A stretch of 64,000 nucleotides of DNA from Botryococcus braunii. Taxonomy: Eukaryota > Chlorophyta > Trebouxiophyceae. The position numbers were made by a program, and so were the translations under genes. Location of the stretch: assembly GCA_002005505.1 (NCBI GenBank), contig KV908427.1:372122-436121 (forward strand), in the 5' to 3' direction. Below are positions 55,133-64,000 of this stretch, piece after piece. The notes under the pieces are model-generated. The model was given only the letters and a program-made list of their open reading frames with translations. It made no database searches and was not told the origin of the DNA. Each line of letters opens with the position of its first letter. The first letter of the stretch is position 1.

Positions 55133-55662
55133 TGTTGGGTTTTGTACTTCATTATGTCATGTTAATTAACATGCGTGCGTGCGTGCACGTGCGTGCGTGC
55201 GTGCGTGTGTGAAGGTACAATCACATGTAATAATTAGCTGTAAGTTAACCAAGCAGTTAACTCAAGGTAAAGACATCTTGACAATGGCTATGAACGATCA
55301 ATCTATGAGTATTAATGCATTGAGAGATATTTATTCTATGGCTGTAAATACCTTCCAGCCTTTAGTGGCTGGAAGACATGCATCTAGAGTTAATAAATGT
55401 GTTACTGTAGGATAAGGGTCCAAATTCTGTGGATAGGAACCCTGAGCATGTCCTAATGTTCGTGAAAAAGGCCAGTAGCAGTGCTGGACAGCGCGTTTCC
55501 CACGCGCTGATCTGAGTACAGATAGCCAGAGAACCCGGACCACCAGGCAGTCATTCGATCTCTTTGGCTTGTTAAGCCGACTCCTGAATGGACTCATGTG
55601 AATTGCTTTCTTTCTCTCTCACTTGTTGTGAGAAACTTCTGTGGAAGCAATTGCTATATGTG

Positions 55663-55754
55663 GTAAGTCGGGGCTCTGCCGGTCATGTTTTTGATCACGG
55701 CCATAAGTGCCGTTTTGATGATCAGAGACTAATATGGGTATGTGAATGTTGCAG
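55663..55754 (+). other. Putative intron A in the copia F LTR
   Basis: 92 bp, gtaagtcgggg...gaatgttgcag. Missing exactly from unit 2, where ctatatgtg joins directly to aattgttcatc. Confidence 0.85.
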
Positions 55755-55816
55755 AATTGTTCATCAGTTTGACGCTGTCGACTATGTATGTCTTGGTCAA
55801 ACTGATTAAGTACATG

Positions 55817-55901
55817 GTAAGTCAGCTATGTGACGGCTGAGGGGTGCTTATAGATAAGGTTCATCATATGCAATGAACTAAAGGTGTTAGTGTGTTCACA
55901 G
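55817..55901 (+). other. Putative intron B in the copia F LTR
   Basis: 85 bp, gtaagtcagct...gtgttcacag. Missing exactly from unit 2, where aagtacatg joins directly to gatgatatac. Confidence 0.85.
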
Positions 55902-56009
55902 GATGATATACTTGTGAGTATAGTCATCATTTATGACTAATATAACACCTTTGGATCTTTGCAGGTAAGACTATTTAGTGTGTGTGTTCGTTCGACAGTA
56001 GTTTGTAAG

Positions 56010-56246
56010 TCATTCGATCTCTTTGGCTTGTTAAGCCGACTCCTGAATGGACTCATGTGAATTGCTTTCTTTCTCTCTCACTTGTTGTGAGAAACTTCTG
56101 TGGAAGCAATTGCTATATGTGAATTGTTCATCAGTTTGACGCTGTCGACTATGTATGTCTTGGTCAAACTGATTAAGTACATGGATGATATACTTGTGAG
56201 TATAGTCATCATTTATGACTAATATAACACCTTTGGATCTTTGCAG
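56010..56246 (+). repeat. Copia F LTR duplication, unit 2 (intronless)
   Basis: 237 bp, the spliced version of unit 1. It is followed by ATCACA, the LTR end. A 45 bp spacer (55965-56009) that itself starts gtaag and ends ag separates the units. Counterpart in the 3' LTR: 62027-62263. Confidence 0.95.
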
Positions 56247-56253
56247 ATCACAA

Positions 56254-56268
56254 TGGTTATGGGCCCAC
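56254..56268 (+). promoter_or_regulatory. Copia F primer binding site (half-tRNA type)
   Basis: tggttatgggcccac, one base after the LTR. The 14-mer ggttatgggcccac is the complement of the anticodon arm of initiator tRNA-Met and matches the sites of copia A and C. Confidence 0.8.
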
Positions 56269-56272
56269 ATCC

Positions 56273-56503
56273 ATGGGGTCTCGACGCTTAGAGGCGCAGC
56301 GAGCGAACGCCACCCTCTTTGACGTTGAACATCTCCGCAGAGGATGCTTCTACTGTGACGCGTGCGAAAAGTATTTTGTTGGGAAAGTCCCGTTAGTGCA
56401 AGTTGCATCGGCCATCGATCCTGTTATCTATTTGAACGATATTGTGACATTGGACTTTCCTGGAAAGAAACACAAACAAACGTACGCATTGGAAGTGAAG
56501 TAA
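56273..56503 (+). CDS. Small leader ORF of unknown function
   Basis: 76 codons, MGSRRLEAQRANATLFDVEHLRRG, with CFYCDACEKYF, a CxxCxxC cluster like a zinc ribbon knuckle, and ending FPGKKHKQTYALEVK. It lies between the PBS and Gag, where copia elements normally have only an untranslated leader. The composition looks protein-like. I recognise no family. It could be a real upstream ORF or captured coding sequence, or chance. Confidence 0.35.
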   Translation: MGSRRLEAQRANATLFDVEHLRRGCFYCDACEKYFVGKVPLVQVASAIDPVIYLNDIVTLDFPGKKHKQTYALEVK

Positions 56504-56729
56504 AGTATCCCTATCGACCGTTTAGGGAGCCGTTGGTTGACTAAGCTTGAAAGTTCTGGGAATTGAATTTTGTACAGCACAGGTATTGGGTTGGTTCACT
56601 GCATAAAGAAGTTGAAGAGCTGTCAAACTCTGGCATTGAACGTCCCTTGAATACATCGCTGTATCGCTTATTAATTGTAATTGAGATCCGTAAGTCATTA
56701 GCTGCTGAATTTGATCACAGATTGCCTTC
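56504..56729 (+). other. Copia F leader, remainder
   Basis: Noncoding stretch up to the Gag ATG. Nothing further recognised. Confidence 0.5.
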
Positions 56730-57965
56730 ATGAGTGGGTCAGCTGGTGCATCTGCTCCTGGTGGAGCAACTGGTACAGGTGTTACTGCAGTTGTTGTATC
56801 AGGCAGCACAGGAGACCCACTAAACCCAGTCTATAACACACAGAAGTTGGCCCAATCACTTGATGTGTTATGCATAAATGGTTTCAGATGGATGAAGGAT
56901 GTAGAGAATGTTGCTAGTAGCAAGAAAATCAAGGTGTGTTTGGATGAGGAACATCCTGACACACCAGGTGATGCTTTGGCTAAGAGCCTAGTTACTGAAA
57001 AAATTCCAGATGAGTGGGTTGATGCAGCTCTGGACAAGCCTACAGCCAAGGAGGCGTATGACTGGCTGAAAGGCAAGTTCACAGGCGGAAAGAACCAGAA
57101 GCTCATGTCAAAATGGGCCTTTCTGCTTGACTCGGGTAAAATTGAGGATGCCCAGACTTACATGGCATTTGTGGCCATGAAGTACAAGCTGGCTAGAGGT
57201 TTGAGGGCTAACAAACACCCTGTTGATGAGGAGCGCCTTGCCATGGGTATAGTTAGCTGCCTTCCCAAGGCCTTTACCCACAGTCAGTCCCATTTGTATG
57301 ATTCATGTGTGGGGAAAGATGAGGATGAGGTTGTATCTCGTATCAGTGCATGTGCCAAGTTTCTGGGCATTGATCAGGAGAAAGCTCCCTCTGCTTCTGC
57401 AAATCTTGTTCCCTCTGGTCCCCCTAGACCAAAGAATGCACCTGGGTTTGATGGCAATAGACCCAGGGGCATGCCCCATGACGTGCCTACCAACTTTCAT
57501 GGGTGCTGGTTCTGCTTAGAGGAGGGTCACATCAGGCTGAATTGTCAGAAGTACAAAGATGATTGCGCCAGAAGGGCTGCAATCCTGGCTGGCAGAGGGC
57601 GACCTCAAAATTCTGTAGGAGGAATGGCAACTACATACTCCTCTGACTCAGGTGAATTGTCCTCACAGTGGGTGATAGATTCTGGGGCCTCCACACATGT
57701 GTGTAATGATGTACGTCTGATGCATAATGTTCACTGGTATCCAATTCCAAAGGGTTTAAATCTAGCCACTGGCGAACACGTGGCGCAGCGTAAGGCATGT
57801 GGGACTGTGTGCTTGGTGGATCAGCAGGGAAATACATGCATATTGAGAGATGTTGAACTTGTTCCAACTGCATTGGAAAATTTAATGTCAGTGTCTGCTG
57901 GAGTTGTTGATGGTTTAAATTTTTCAACAAATCCACTAGGAGAAGTCACACATGTTTGCTACTAG
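56730..57965 (+). CDS. Copia F Gag-protease
   Basis: 411 codons. An N-terminal Ala/Gly/Thr-rich start (MSGSAGASAPGGATGTG) precedes a UBN2/copia-type capsid region: QKLAQSLDVLCINGFRWMKDVEN, IPDEWVDAALDKPTAKEAYDWLKGKFTG, and RLAMGIVSCLPKAFTHSQSHLYD. A zinc knuckle CWFCLEEGHIRLNC starts at residue 259. The protease has WVIDSGASTHVCND with the catalytic Asp at about residue 317, and ATGEHVAQRKACGTVCLVD, ENLMSVSAGVVDGLNF. It ends with TAG, after which the same frame continues for 1052 codons. The stop may separate Gag-PR from a readthrough Gag-Pol, or be a recent mutation. Confidence 0.9.
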   Translation: MSGSAGASAPGGATGTGVTAVVVSGSTGDPLNPVYNTQKLAQSLDVLCINGFRWMKDVENVASSKKIKVCLDEEHPDTPGDALAKSLVTEKIPDEWVDAALDKPTAKEAYDWLKGKFTGGKNQKLMSKWAFLLDSGKIEDAQTYMAFVAMKYKLARGLRANKHPVDEERLAMGIVSCLPKAFTHSQSHLYDSCVGKDEDEVVSRISACAKFLGIDQEKAPSASANLVPSGPPRPKNAPGFDGNRPRGMPHDVPTNFHGCWFCLEEGHIRLNCQKYKDDCARRAAILAGRGRPQNSVGGMATTYSSDSGELSSQWVIDSGASTHVCNDVRLMHNVHWYPIPKGLNLATGEHVAQRKACGTVCLVDQQGNTCILRDVELVPTALENLMSVSAGVVDGLNFSTNPLGEVTHVCY

Positions 57966-57986
57966 AAGTCATCGTTTCGAGTAGAA

Positions 57987-60900
57987 GTGACAAAAGAAAG
58001 AGGACTATACTTCTGCTCAGTGATATGTCAGTCAGTAAAGTTGCCCCATGTTGCTGGCATTGCACACAAGTGTTCAGAGTACGACTTATGGCATGCAAGA
58101 CTAGGACACCCTAGCAGTAAAAACATGGAACGCTTGCAAACCGAAGATATGGTGAAAGGCATTGAGACGTCATTATCACCTTGCAATCATGGTCACTCAC
58201 ATTGTGAGGTTTGTGTTCTGGGGAAGCAGACTAGAGAGAGCTACCCACGCTCTCCGGCAACGGCTACAGAGCGATTAGAGATTGTCCACATGGATATTGT
58301 GGGTGAACTGCCTGTACCGGGTGCTGAAGGAGAGAGATACATGCTCACCATGCTGGATGATTTCTCAAAGGCGGGTGTTGCAAGGGCATTGGTCCTGAAG
58401 TCTCAGGTGGGTGATGCTGTTAGAGCAATTCTCCTGTACTTAGAAAATCAGACTGGCCATACTGTAAAAGTTGTCAGGACTGATAGAGGGACTGAGTTTG
58501 TAAACTCAGATTTGCGTGAGTTCTTTCAGTCAAAGGGGATAAGACACGAGACGTCTGCCCCTTATACCCCGCAACAAAATGGCCGGGCCGAACGCTTTAA
58601 CCGTTCCTTGAAAGAGAAGGTTAGAATGTTGCTGCTACAGGCTAAGGCTCCACAAAGCTTGTGGACCGAAGCGCTGCCTACTGCTGTTAGGTTACTAAAC
58701 CTCAGGGCAATTAAGGGGAAGACTGCTACCCCTTATGAGCTATTATTTGGCAGGAAGCCTGCTGTTCATTACTTGAGGGTATTTGGCTGTCTGGCATACA
58801 TCAAAACGCCTGACAAGGATCTGTCTGCCTTTTCTCCTAGATCAGAGGCAGGAATGTTTGTCGGGTACGAACCAGCATCTAAGGCATATAGAGTGCTGGT
58901 TGGGGATAAGATCAAGGTGTCAAAAAATGTGAAATTTTTTGAAGACAAATTGGGTATCCACACTCTCTCTACAGATACCCAACTGCCCCCTGATTTCCCA
59001 CGTGATGTAAACTGTGATCAGGTGCCAAGCTCTGCAGACGAAGAGGACTGGGATTTTGTCCCAGTTGACATTGCTGAGGCAGTGGACATGAACAGGGAAG
59101 CTGGAAGGGGAGAAGACCAAATCCTACCAGCTAACGTAGAAGTGTTGCAGAGACTCAATGAAGTACTAAGGCAACAAGCTCCGGCGGAAGAGAGTGGGAA
59201 CAGGGATACACATGGTCCAGGCGTCTCAGGGGAAGAGTCAATGGGCCCTGGGGATGAGCAGGAACAGCCAGGAGATGGTGAAAATGATCCCGGTAGTGAC
59301 TCGGATCAGGACCGCTCATCACAGGAGTCTGACAGTGGGGATGAGGCGCAGGTTAGGGTAAGAGGTGGGATGAGTAGGTATGATCTTAGAGAGACACTTG
59401 CTCAACCTGATAAGTATATACCTGGATCTTACTTTGTCAAAGACGATGCGATAGCAGGAGCAACAAGGGTCACATCACCTAACCAAAATGGTGCAAAGGA
59501 GAAGGAGGTCCTGTCCTCTAGGAATGTAAAAATCCCTAACGATTGGTTTGAGGCGAGGAATTCACCTCAATGGGTATACTGGAAGGAGGCTATGAATGAG
59601 GAAATGGACTCAATTGAGTCTCATGAGACATTTGAATACTGTCACAAGCCTTCCCATGCCAAGGTGATCCCACTGAAGTGGGTTTATGCAATTAAAACTG
59701 ATGGTTTTGGGGATGTAATCAGGTTCAAGGCGAGGCTTGTGGCACAAGGATGCAAACAAAGACCAGGGGTGGATTATTTTGAGACTTTTGCTCCTGTCAG
59801 TTCACACTCGTCCAGGCGTGTGCTTCTGAATCTGGCAAACGCTAAGGGATGGAAGGTACATCAGGTAGATATTAAAACTGCCTTTCTTAATGGGTCCTTA
59901 GAGGAGGAAGTTTATGTAACTCAACCCCCCTGTTTCTCTAATGGTGATTCGAGTAGAGTATGTAAGCTTCTGAAATCATTGTATGGCCTGAAGCAGGCCC
60001 CACGCGCGTGGCATAAGCGCCTTGTTGAAGAGCTTAGCAAGTTTGGCTTTACTGCCTGCAAAAGCGATTCATCACTGTTTGTCAACAAGGAATCCTATGA
60101 GTCACATGTTTACTTGCTGACTTATGTTGATGACTTGTTGATTGTATGCAAGGAAGGGGAAACCATTGAGCAAGTCAAATCTAAGCTCACTTGTAGTTTC
60201 TCTATTCATGATCTTGGTGAGATTAAATCATTTCTGGGATGTGAAATCACCAAAGATGAGACCACTGGGAGCCTCAAGATGACTAACGTATTAAAAATTG
60301 AGAGGCTGGTGGAGGAGTATGGACTTCCTGCACAAGGCAGGGATGTTGATACTCCAATGGCGCATGGGTTTGTCACTTCACAAAATCCAGAGCCACCCTT
60401 GGGGGCTGGTGGTGAGCAGGTAGGAGCAGGCACACCATTGCCAGAGGGTCACAGGTATCTGGAGCTCGTGGGATCACTACAATACCTAGCTACCACAACT
60501 AGGCCTGACATAGCTCAGGCTGTGGGGGTTTTGAGTCGGTTCAGGGGGCAACCTACGACAGCGCATTGGAATGGTGCTATAAGAGTACTGAGGTACTTAA
60601 ATTGCACTAAGGAAATGGGCATAACGTACACTAACTCTGGTGACAATGAGTTGGTGGGATACGTGGATGCAGATTTTGCTGGTGACTTGGATGGAAGAAA
60701 ATCAACCACAGGGTTTGTTCTTCTTCTAAACGGGTCAGCAGTGTCTTGGTGCAGCAAGAAGCAATCTTCAGTGTCTACATCTACTGTGGAAGCTGAATTT
60801 GTTGCGACTGCTGCGGCAGTAAAGGAGGTAATGTGGATGGGTGGTATGCTGGAAGAGCTTGGAGTCACAGTGAAGACTGTCAAGCTATTCTGTGATAATC

Positions 60901-61124
60901 AAGGGGCTATACAGCACTTGAAAAATCACATAGTGTCAAAGTTCACTAAGCATATCAGCATCAGCTATCATTATGCACGTGAGAAAGTGGCTTGGGGGCA
61001 GATTGACCCTGTCTATGTTGCTACATCTGAAAATGTAGCAGATATGTTTACCAAACCACTGGCATCTGCTGCATTTGAGAAGCATAGGGCTAAATTGGGT
61101 GTTTCAGGACCTGCTTTTAATTAA
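57987..61124 (+). CDS. Copia F integrase-RT-RNase H
   Basis: 1045 codons from the first ATG, in the same frame as Gag-PR; the frame is open from 57966. Integrase: LWHARLGHPSSKNM (about residue 34), C-x-C zinc pair HCEVCVLGKQTRESYP, VHMDIVGELPVPG, VRTDRGTEFVNSD and YTPQQNGRAERFNRSLKEK, so D, D and E are present. An acidic linker spans residues about 340-500. [65 protein letters not shown] and YVDDLLIV at about residue 713. RNase H: GYVDADFAGDLDGRKS, STVEAEF, FCDNQGA, ending ENVADMFTKPLASAAF. All catalytic residues I can place are intact. Confidence 0.95.
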   Translation: MTKERGLYFCSVICQSVKLPHVAGIAHKCSEYDLWHARLGHPSSKNMERLQTEDMVKGIETSLSPCNHGHSHCEVCVLGKQTRESYPRSPATATERLEIVHMDIVGELPVPGAEGERYMLTMLDDFSKAGVARALVLKSQVGDAVRAILLYLENQTGHTVKVVRTDRGTEFVNSDLREFFQSKGIRHETSAPYTPQQNGRAERFNRSLKEKVRMLLLQAKAPQSLWTEALPTAVRLLNLRAIKGKTATPYELLFGRKPAVHYLRVFGCLAYIKTPDKDLSAFSPRSEAGMFVGYEPASKAYRVLVGDKIKVSKNVKFFEDKLGIHTLSTDTQLPPDFPRDVNCDQVPSSADEEDWDFVPVDIAEAVDMNREAGRGEDQILPANVEVLQRLNEVLRQQAPAEESGNRDTHGPGVSGEESMGPGDEQEQPGDGENDPGSDSDQDRSSQESDSGDEAQVRVRGGMSRYDLRETLAQPDKYIPGSYFVKDDAIAGATRVTSPNQNGAKEKEVLSSRNVKIPNDWFEARNSPQWVYWKEAMNEEMDSIESHETFEYCHKPSHAKVIPLKWVYAIKTDGFGDVIRFKARLVAQGCKQRPGVDYFETFAPVSSHSSRRVLLNLANAKGWKVHQVDIKTAFLNGSLEEEVYVTQPPCFSNGDSSRVCKLLKSLYGLKQAPRAWHKRLVEELSKFGFTACKSDSSLFVNKESYESHVYLLTYVDDLLIVCKEGETIEQVKSKLTCSFSIHDLGEIKSFLGCEITKDETTGSLKMTNVLKIERLVEEYGLPAQGRDVDTPMAHGFVTSQNPEPPLGAGGEQVGAGTPLPEGHRYLELVGSLQYLATTTRPDIAQAVGVLSRFRGQPTTAHWNGAIRVLRYLNCTKEMGITYTNSGDNELVGYVDADFAGDLDGRKSTTGFVLLLNGSAVSWCSKKQSSVSTSTVEAEFVATAAAVKEVMWMGGMLEELGVTVKTVKLFCDNQGAIQHLKNHIVSKFTKHISISYHYAREKVAWGQIDPVYVATSENVADMFTKPLASAAFEKHRAKLGVSGPAFN

Positions 61125-61133
61125 CTGACATGT

Positions 61134-61149
61134 GAAGCAAGGGGAAGAT
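61134..61149 (+). promoter_or_regulatory. Copia F polypurine tract
   Basis: gaagcaaggggaagat directly before the 3' LTR. Confidence 0.9.
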
Positions 61150-62269
61150 TGTTGGGTTTTGTACTTCATTATGTCATGTTAATTAACATGCGTGCGTGCG
61201 TGCACGTGCGTGCGTGCGTGCGTGTGTGAAGGTACAATCACATGTAATAATTAGCTGTAAGTTAACCAAGCAGTTAACTCAAGGTAAAGACATCTTGACA
61301 ATGGCTATGAACGATCAATCTATGAGTATTAATGCATTGAGAGATATTTATTCTATGGCTGTAAATACCTTCCAGCCTTTAGTGGCTGGAAGACATGCAT
61401 CTAGAGTTAATAAATGTGTTACTGTAGGATAAGGGTCCAAATTCTGTGGATAGGAACCCTGAGCATGTCCTAATGTTCGTGAAAAAGGCCAGTAGCAGTG
61501 CTGGACAGCGCGTTTCCCACGCGCTGATCTGAGTACAGATAGCCAGAGAACCCGGACCACCAGGCAGTCATTCGATCTCTTTGGCTTGTTAAGCCGACTC
61601 CTGAATGGACTCATGTGAATTGCTTTCTTTCTCTCTCACTTGTTGTGAGAAACTTCTGTGGAAGCAATTGCTATATGTGGTAAGTCGGGGCTCTGCCGGT
61701 CATGTTTTTGATCACGGCCATAAGTGCCGTTTTGATGATCAGAGACTAATATGGGTATGTGAATGTTGCAGAATTGTTCATCAGTTTGACGCTGTCGACT
61801 ATGTATGTCTTGGTCAAACTGATTAAGTACATGGTAAGTCAGCTATGTGACGGCTGAGGGGTGCTTATAGATAAGGTTCATCATATGCAATGAACTAAAG
61901 GTGTTAGTGTGTTCACAGGATGATATACTTGTGAGTATAGTCATCATTTATGACTAATATAACACCTTTGGATCTTTGCAGGTAAGACTATTTAGTGTGT
62001 GTGTTCGTTCGACAGTAGTTTGTAAGTCATTCGATCTCTTTGGCTTGTTAAGCCGACTCCTGAATGGACTCATGTGAATTGCTTTCTTTCTCTCTCACTT
62101 GTTGTGAGAAACTTCTGTGGAAGCAATTGCTATATGTGAATTGTTCATCAGTTTGACGCTGTCGACTATGTATGTCTTGGTCAAACTGATTAAGTACATG
62201 GATGATATACTTGTGAGTATAGTCATCATTTATGACTAATATAACACCTTTGGATCTTTGCAGATCACA
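61150..62269 (+). repeat. Copia F 3' LTR
   Basis: 1120 bp, same as the 5' LTR as far as I can compare, including the intron-containing and intronless units. Confidence 0.97.
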
Positions 62270-62274
62270 ACAGG

Positions 62275-64000
62275 ACAAAGGCCAAACTAAAAGTTCTTGC
62301 TCGGGGATGTAGGGGAGAACAATTCATGTTCTCGGGCAAGGCAGGAATATTTCCTTTTTCATTTGTGCTTGCATGTGTCATGCCACAACCATCTTGTCAT
62401 GTAGGGCATGTGGGAAATCTCTCACCACTCAACCCGACTTTTGCCGTTACTGTTCGAGGCATGGAGTTTCGTGCACTCATGGACACTGGGGCTACCCATT
62501 CTTTTGTCCGAGGCAAAGTACTACAAGGGCTTAGGTATCACAAGGAAGCAACAACAGTAGTCCTTGCAGATGGGTCCTTGTCTGAAACCAACGGGAAGGT
62601 TGACCTTAGTGTTAGATTCACCCCTTCGGTAGTCACCCGCCATACTTTCTTTGTATGTGATTCTATCATGGAGGGAGTGGATCGCATTTTGGGTCAAGAC
62701 TGGATGTCTCCCAGGGAAGCCACAGTCAGTGTTGGGGTTGGGAAAGCATAAATAAAACATCAAGGGAAGTGGGTAACGTTGGACCCTCACAGGAAAGTCT
62801 TACCCTGCACGTTGCAATGGGGTATGAACATAGTGAGGAAGGGGAAGAACAAAGTAGATCAATGGAGACTTTGTCTGTTGAATGTTGTCATGAGACCTGA
62901 AGAGTATGCATGGGATGAGCAGGAGTCATCCCGGGAGGAAAACGGGCTCGATCCCTCCGACGACGAATCAGGCACCTCATCAACCAACTCCAGGGGACCG
63001 GGTACCCAGGGCGGGCCGGTCCCGGAATTATTCTCGGAACCCCTAGTGGAGGGGGAGGAAGAGGGAATAATGGAGGGGGAGGAGGAGAAGCCAACGTCGT
63101 CGTCGGGTAAGCTCACGGGATCCTTGGGACTGGAGGAGGTGTTGAAGGGCAAACCGGAACAATTGGGGGTGCTCTTTAGGGAGTACAGTGATTTGTTTCC
63201 TCAAGGTTTGCCAGGATTGCCACCGCATAGACAGGTGTATCACACCATCAGGATACAACCTGGCTCTGTACCTCCTAATAAGCCTGCTTATCGTTTATCT
63301 TCTCTAGAAATGGAAGAGTGTACTAAAACAGTGGATGAGCTTCTCGCATTAGGGCACATCCGGCCTAGTCACTCACCTTATGCATCTCCTGTTCTTTTTG
63401 TTAAAAAGAAGGAAGGAACTTATAGGATGGTAATTGATTATAGAGCTGTCAACCAGATTACCATTCCGGATAGGTACCCCTTGCCCCGGATTGATGATTT
63501 GCTTGATAGGCTCAAAGGAGCAAAGGTCTTCTCAAGCCTGGATTTATTGAGCGGATACCATCAGGTCCGGCTTAAAGAAGAAGATATCTCAAAGACAGCA
63601 TTTAGAACACCATTTGGGTTGTACGAGTTTCTGGTGCTCCCCTTTGGTTTAACGAATGCTCCGGCCACTTTTCAGCGGCTGATGAATGAAATCTTCCATG
63701 ATTTCATTCGGGAGGGATTTGTCGTTGTCTATTTGGATGATGTGCTCATTTTCAGCAAGGATGAAAACATGCATTATGTCCATTTGGAAAAAGTCTTCGC
63801 TCGCTTGCGAGAGAAGCAACTCTTTGCCAAGCTACCCAAGTGTGAGTTCATGCGTTCTGAACTTCGATACTTGGGGCATATCATTGGAAGGGATGGATTA
63901 AAGGTGGACCCACAAAAGGTGGAAGTAGTCAAGGAATGGCCCGTACCCAAAAACACCACGGATGTCCGTAGGTTTCTGGGCCTTGCAAACTACTTCAGGA
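62275..64000 (+). pseudogene. Gypsy E Pol, protease and RT (runs off the window)
   Basis: Continues the frame cut at 55132: TKAKLKVLARGCRGEQFMFSGKAG, protease [58 protein letters not shown] at 62749-62751 replaces the Gln codon seen in gypsy A (one C-to-T change). The rest is open: acidic Glu/Ser linker, [84 protein letters not shown] at about 63730 and VRRFLGLANYFR at the edge. RNase H and integrase lie beyond the window. Confidence 0.95.

Larger units (their letters stand above)
55551..55964 (+). repeat. Copia F LTR duplication, unit 1 (with introns)
   Basis: 414 bp. Identical in order and sequence to unit 2 (56010-56246) except that it carries two extra blocks, 55663-55754 and 55817-55901, each starting gtaagt and ending cag. 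414 minus 92 minus 85 is 237, the exact length of unit 2. The same structure is in the 3' LTR at 61568-61981. Confidence 0.95.
55133..56252 (+). repeat. Copia F 5' LTR
   Basis: TGTTGGGTTTTGTAC...GCAGATCACA, 1120 bp, much longer than the other copia LTRs here. It contains a (GTGC)n-like tract near 55171-55208 and the intron-containing plus intronless duplication described below. Confidence 0.97.
55133..62269 (+). mobile_element. Copia F, complete and very young
   Basis: 7137 bp with target duplication ACAGG (55128-55132, 62270-62274) and two 1120 bp LTRs between which I see no difference. PBS, leader, gag-protease, integrase-RT-RNase H and PPT are all present. One in-frame TAG is the only interruption of the coding region. 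It is the best candidate for a recently active element in the window. Confidence 0.97.
52598..64000 (+). mobile_element. Gypsy E (family 1), runs off the window
   Basis: Inserted in plus orientation into gypsy A gag (CCTTT at 52593-52597 is the expected left target copy). 5' LTR, PBS, gag, then protease and RT up to the window edge. Interrupted by a solo LTR and by copia F, both with 5 bp duplications. With those removed, gag is open and pol has a single nonsense codon. Confidence 0.95.

Noticed and set aside
55179..55415. 78-codon ORF in both copia F LTRs
   Set aside because: It starts in the GTGC microsatellite, lies wholly within the LTR, and its identity in both copies only reflects LTR identity. 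No motif recognised.

Overview
This window is eukaryotic repeat-rich DNA with no recognisable host gene. Almost all of it is LTR retrotransposons inserted into one another: Ty3/gypsy elements (order PR-RT-RNaseH-IN, two families with chromodomain-type C-termini) and Ty1/copia elements (order PR-IN-RT-RNaseH). Chromoviral gypsy elements, GT-AG introns and an initiator-tRNA type primer site fit a large, transposon-rich genome, perhaps a plant or green-lineage alga. Nothing here fixes the species, so that placement is inference.

Layout. 1-640 is a decayed C-rich minisatellite. 829-2637 holds a roughly 355 bp direct repeat that brackets three decayed short LTRs of a small nonautonomous element and a decayed gypsy 3' end. 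2858-8373 holds an old, broken gypsy element whose pol has a phage/DIRS Dam-methylase-like domain in front of RT and a PHD-finger-like module in front of integrase, cut by a decayed copia LTR. From 8374 to the right edge everything fits one nest. Its base is gypsy G1 (plus strand, LTR at 8374). G1 is split by copia A (8953-16037, minus, TSD GTCTC) and by gypsy G2 (17108-22956, plus, TSD CAGAC), and is finally broken at 24964 by gypsy A (minus). Gypsy A is split by copia C2 (31112 to 52287, TSD TTAAT) and by gypsy E (plus, 52598 to beyond the window). C2 holds gypsy D, copia C1 and gypsy B (34499-43438, TSD GACTG). Gypsy B holds a 1.47 kb TRIM-like element (40152-41625). Gypsy E carries a solo LTR of the gypsy D family (53665-54140, TSD ACGAT) and a very young copia F (55133-62269, TSD ACAGG, two 1120 bp LTRs with no difference seen).

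How the parts work together. Each autonomous element encodes Gag (capsid and zinc knuckle), protease, reverse transcriptase/RNase H and integrase, and carries the cis-signals PBS, PPT and LTRs. The gypsy elements share a primer site beginning TGGTATCGGCGA, and the copia elements share GGTTATGGGCCCAC. These appear to be the 3' end and the anticodon half of the same initiator methionine tRNA.

Most notable: (i) the copia F LTR holds two tandem copies of a 237 nt segment, one with two GTAAGT...CAG introns and one lacking exactly those introns; (ii) the Dam-like/PHD gypsy element; (iii) a TRIM-like element with a clear PPT, a candidate PBS and unequal LTR 5' ends; (iv) a chimera best explained by recombination between nested copia copies.
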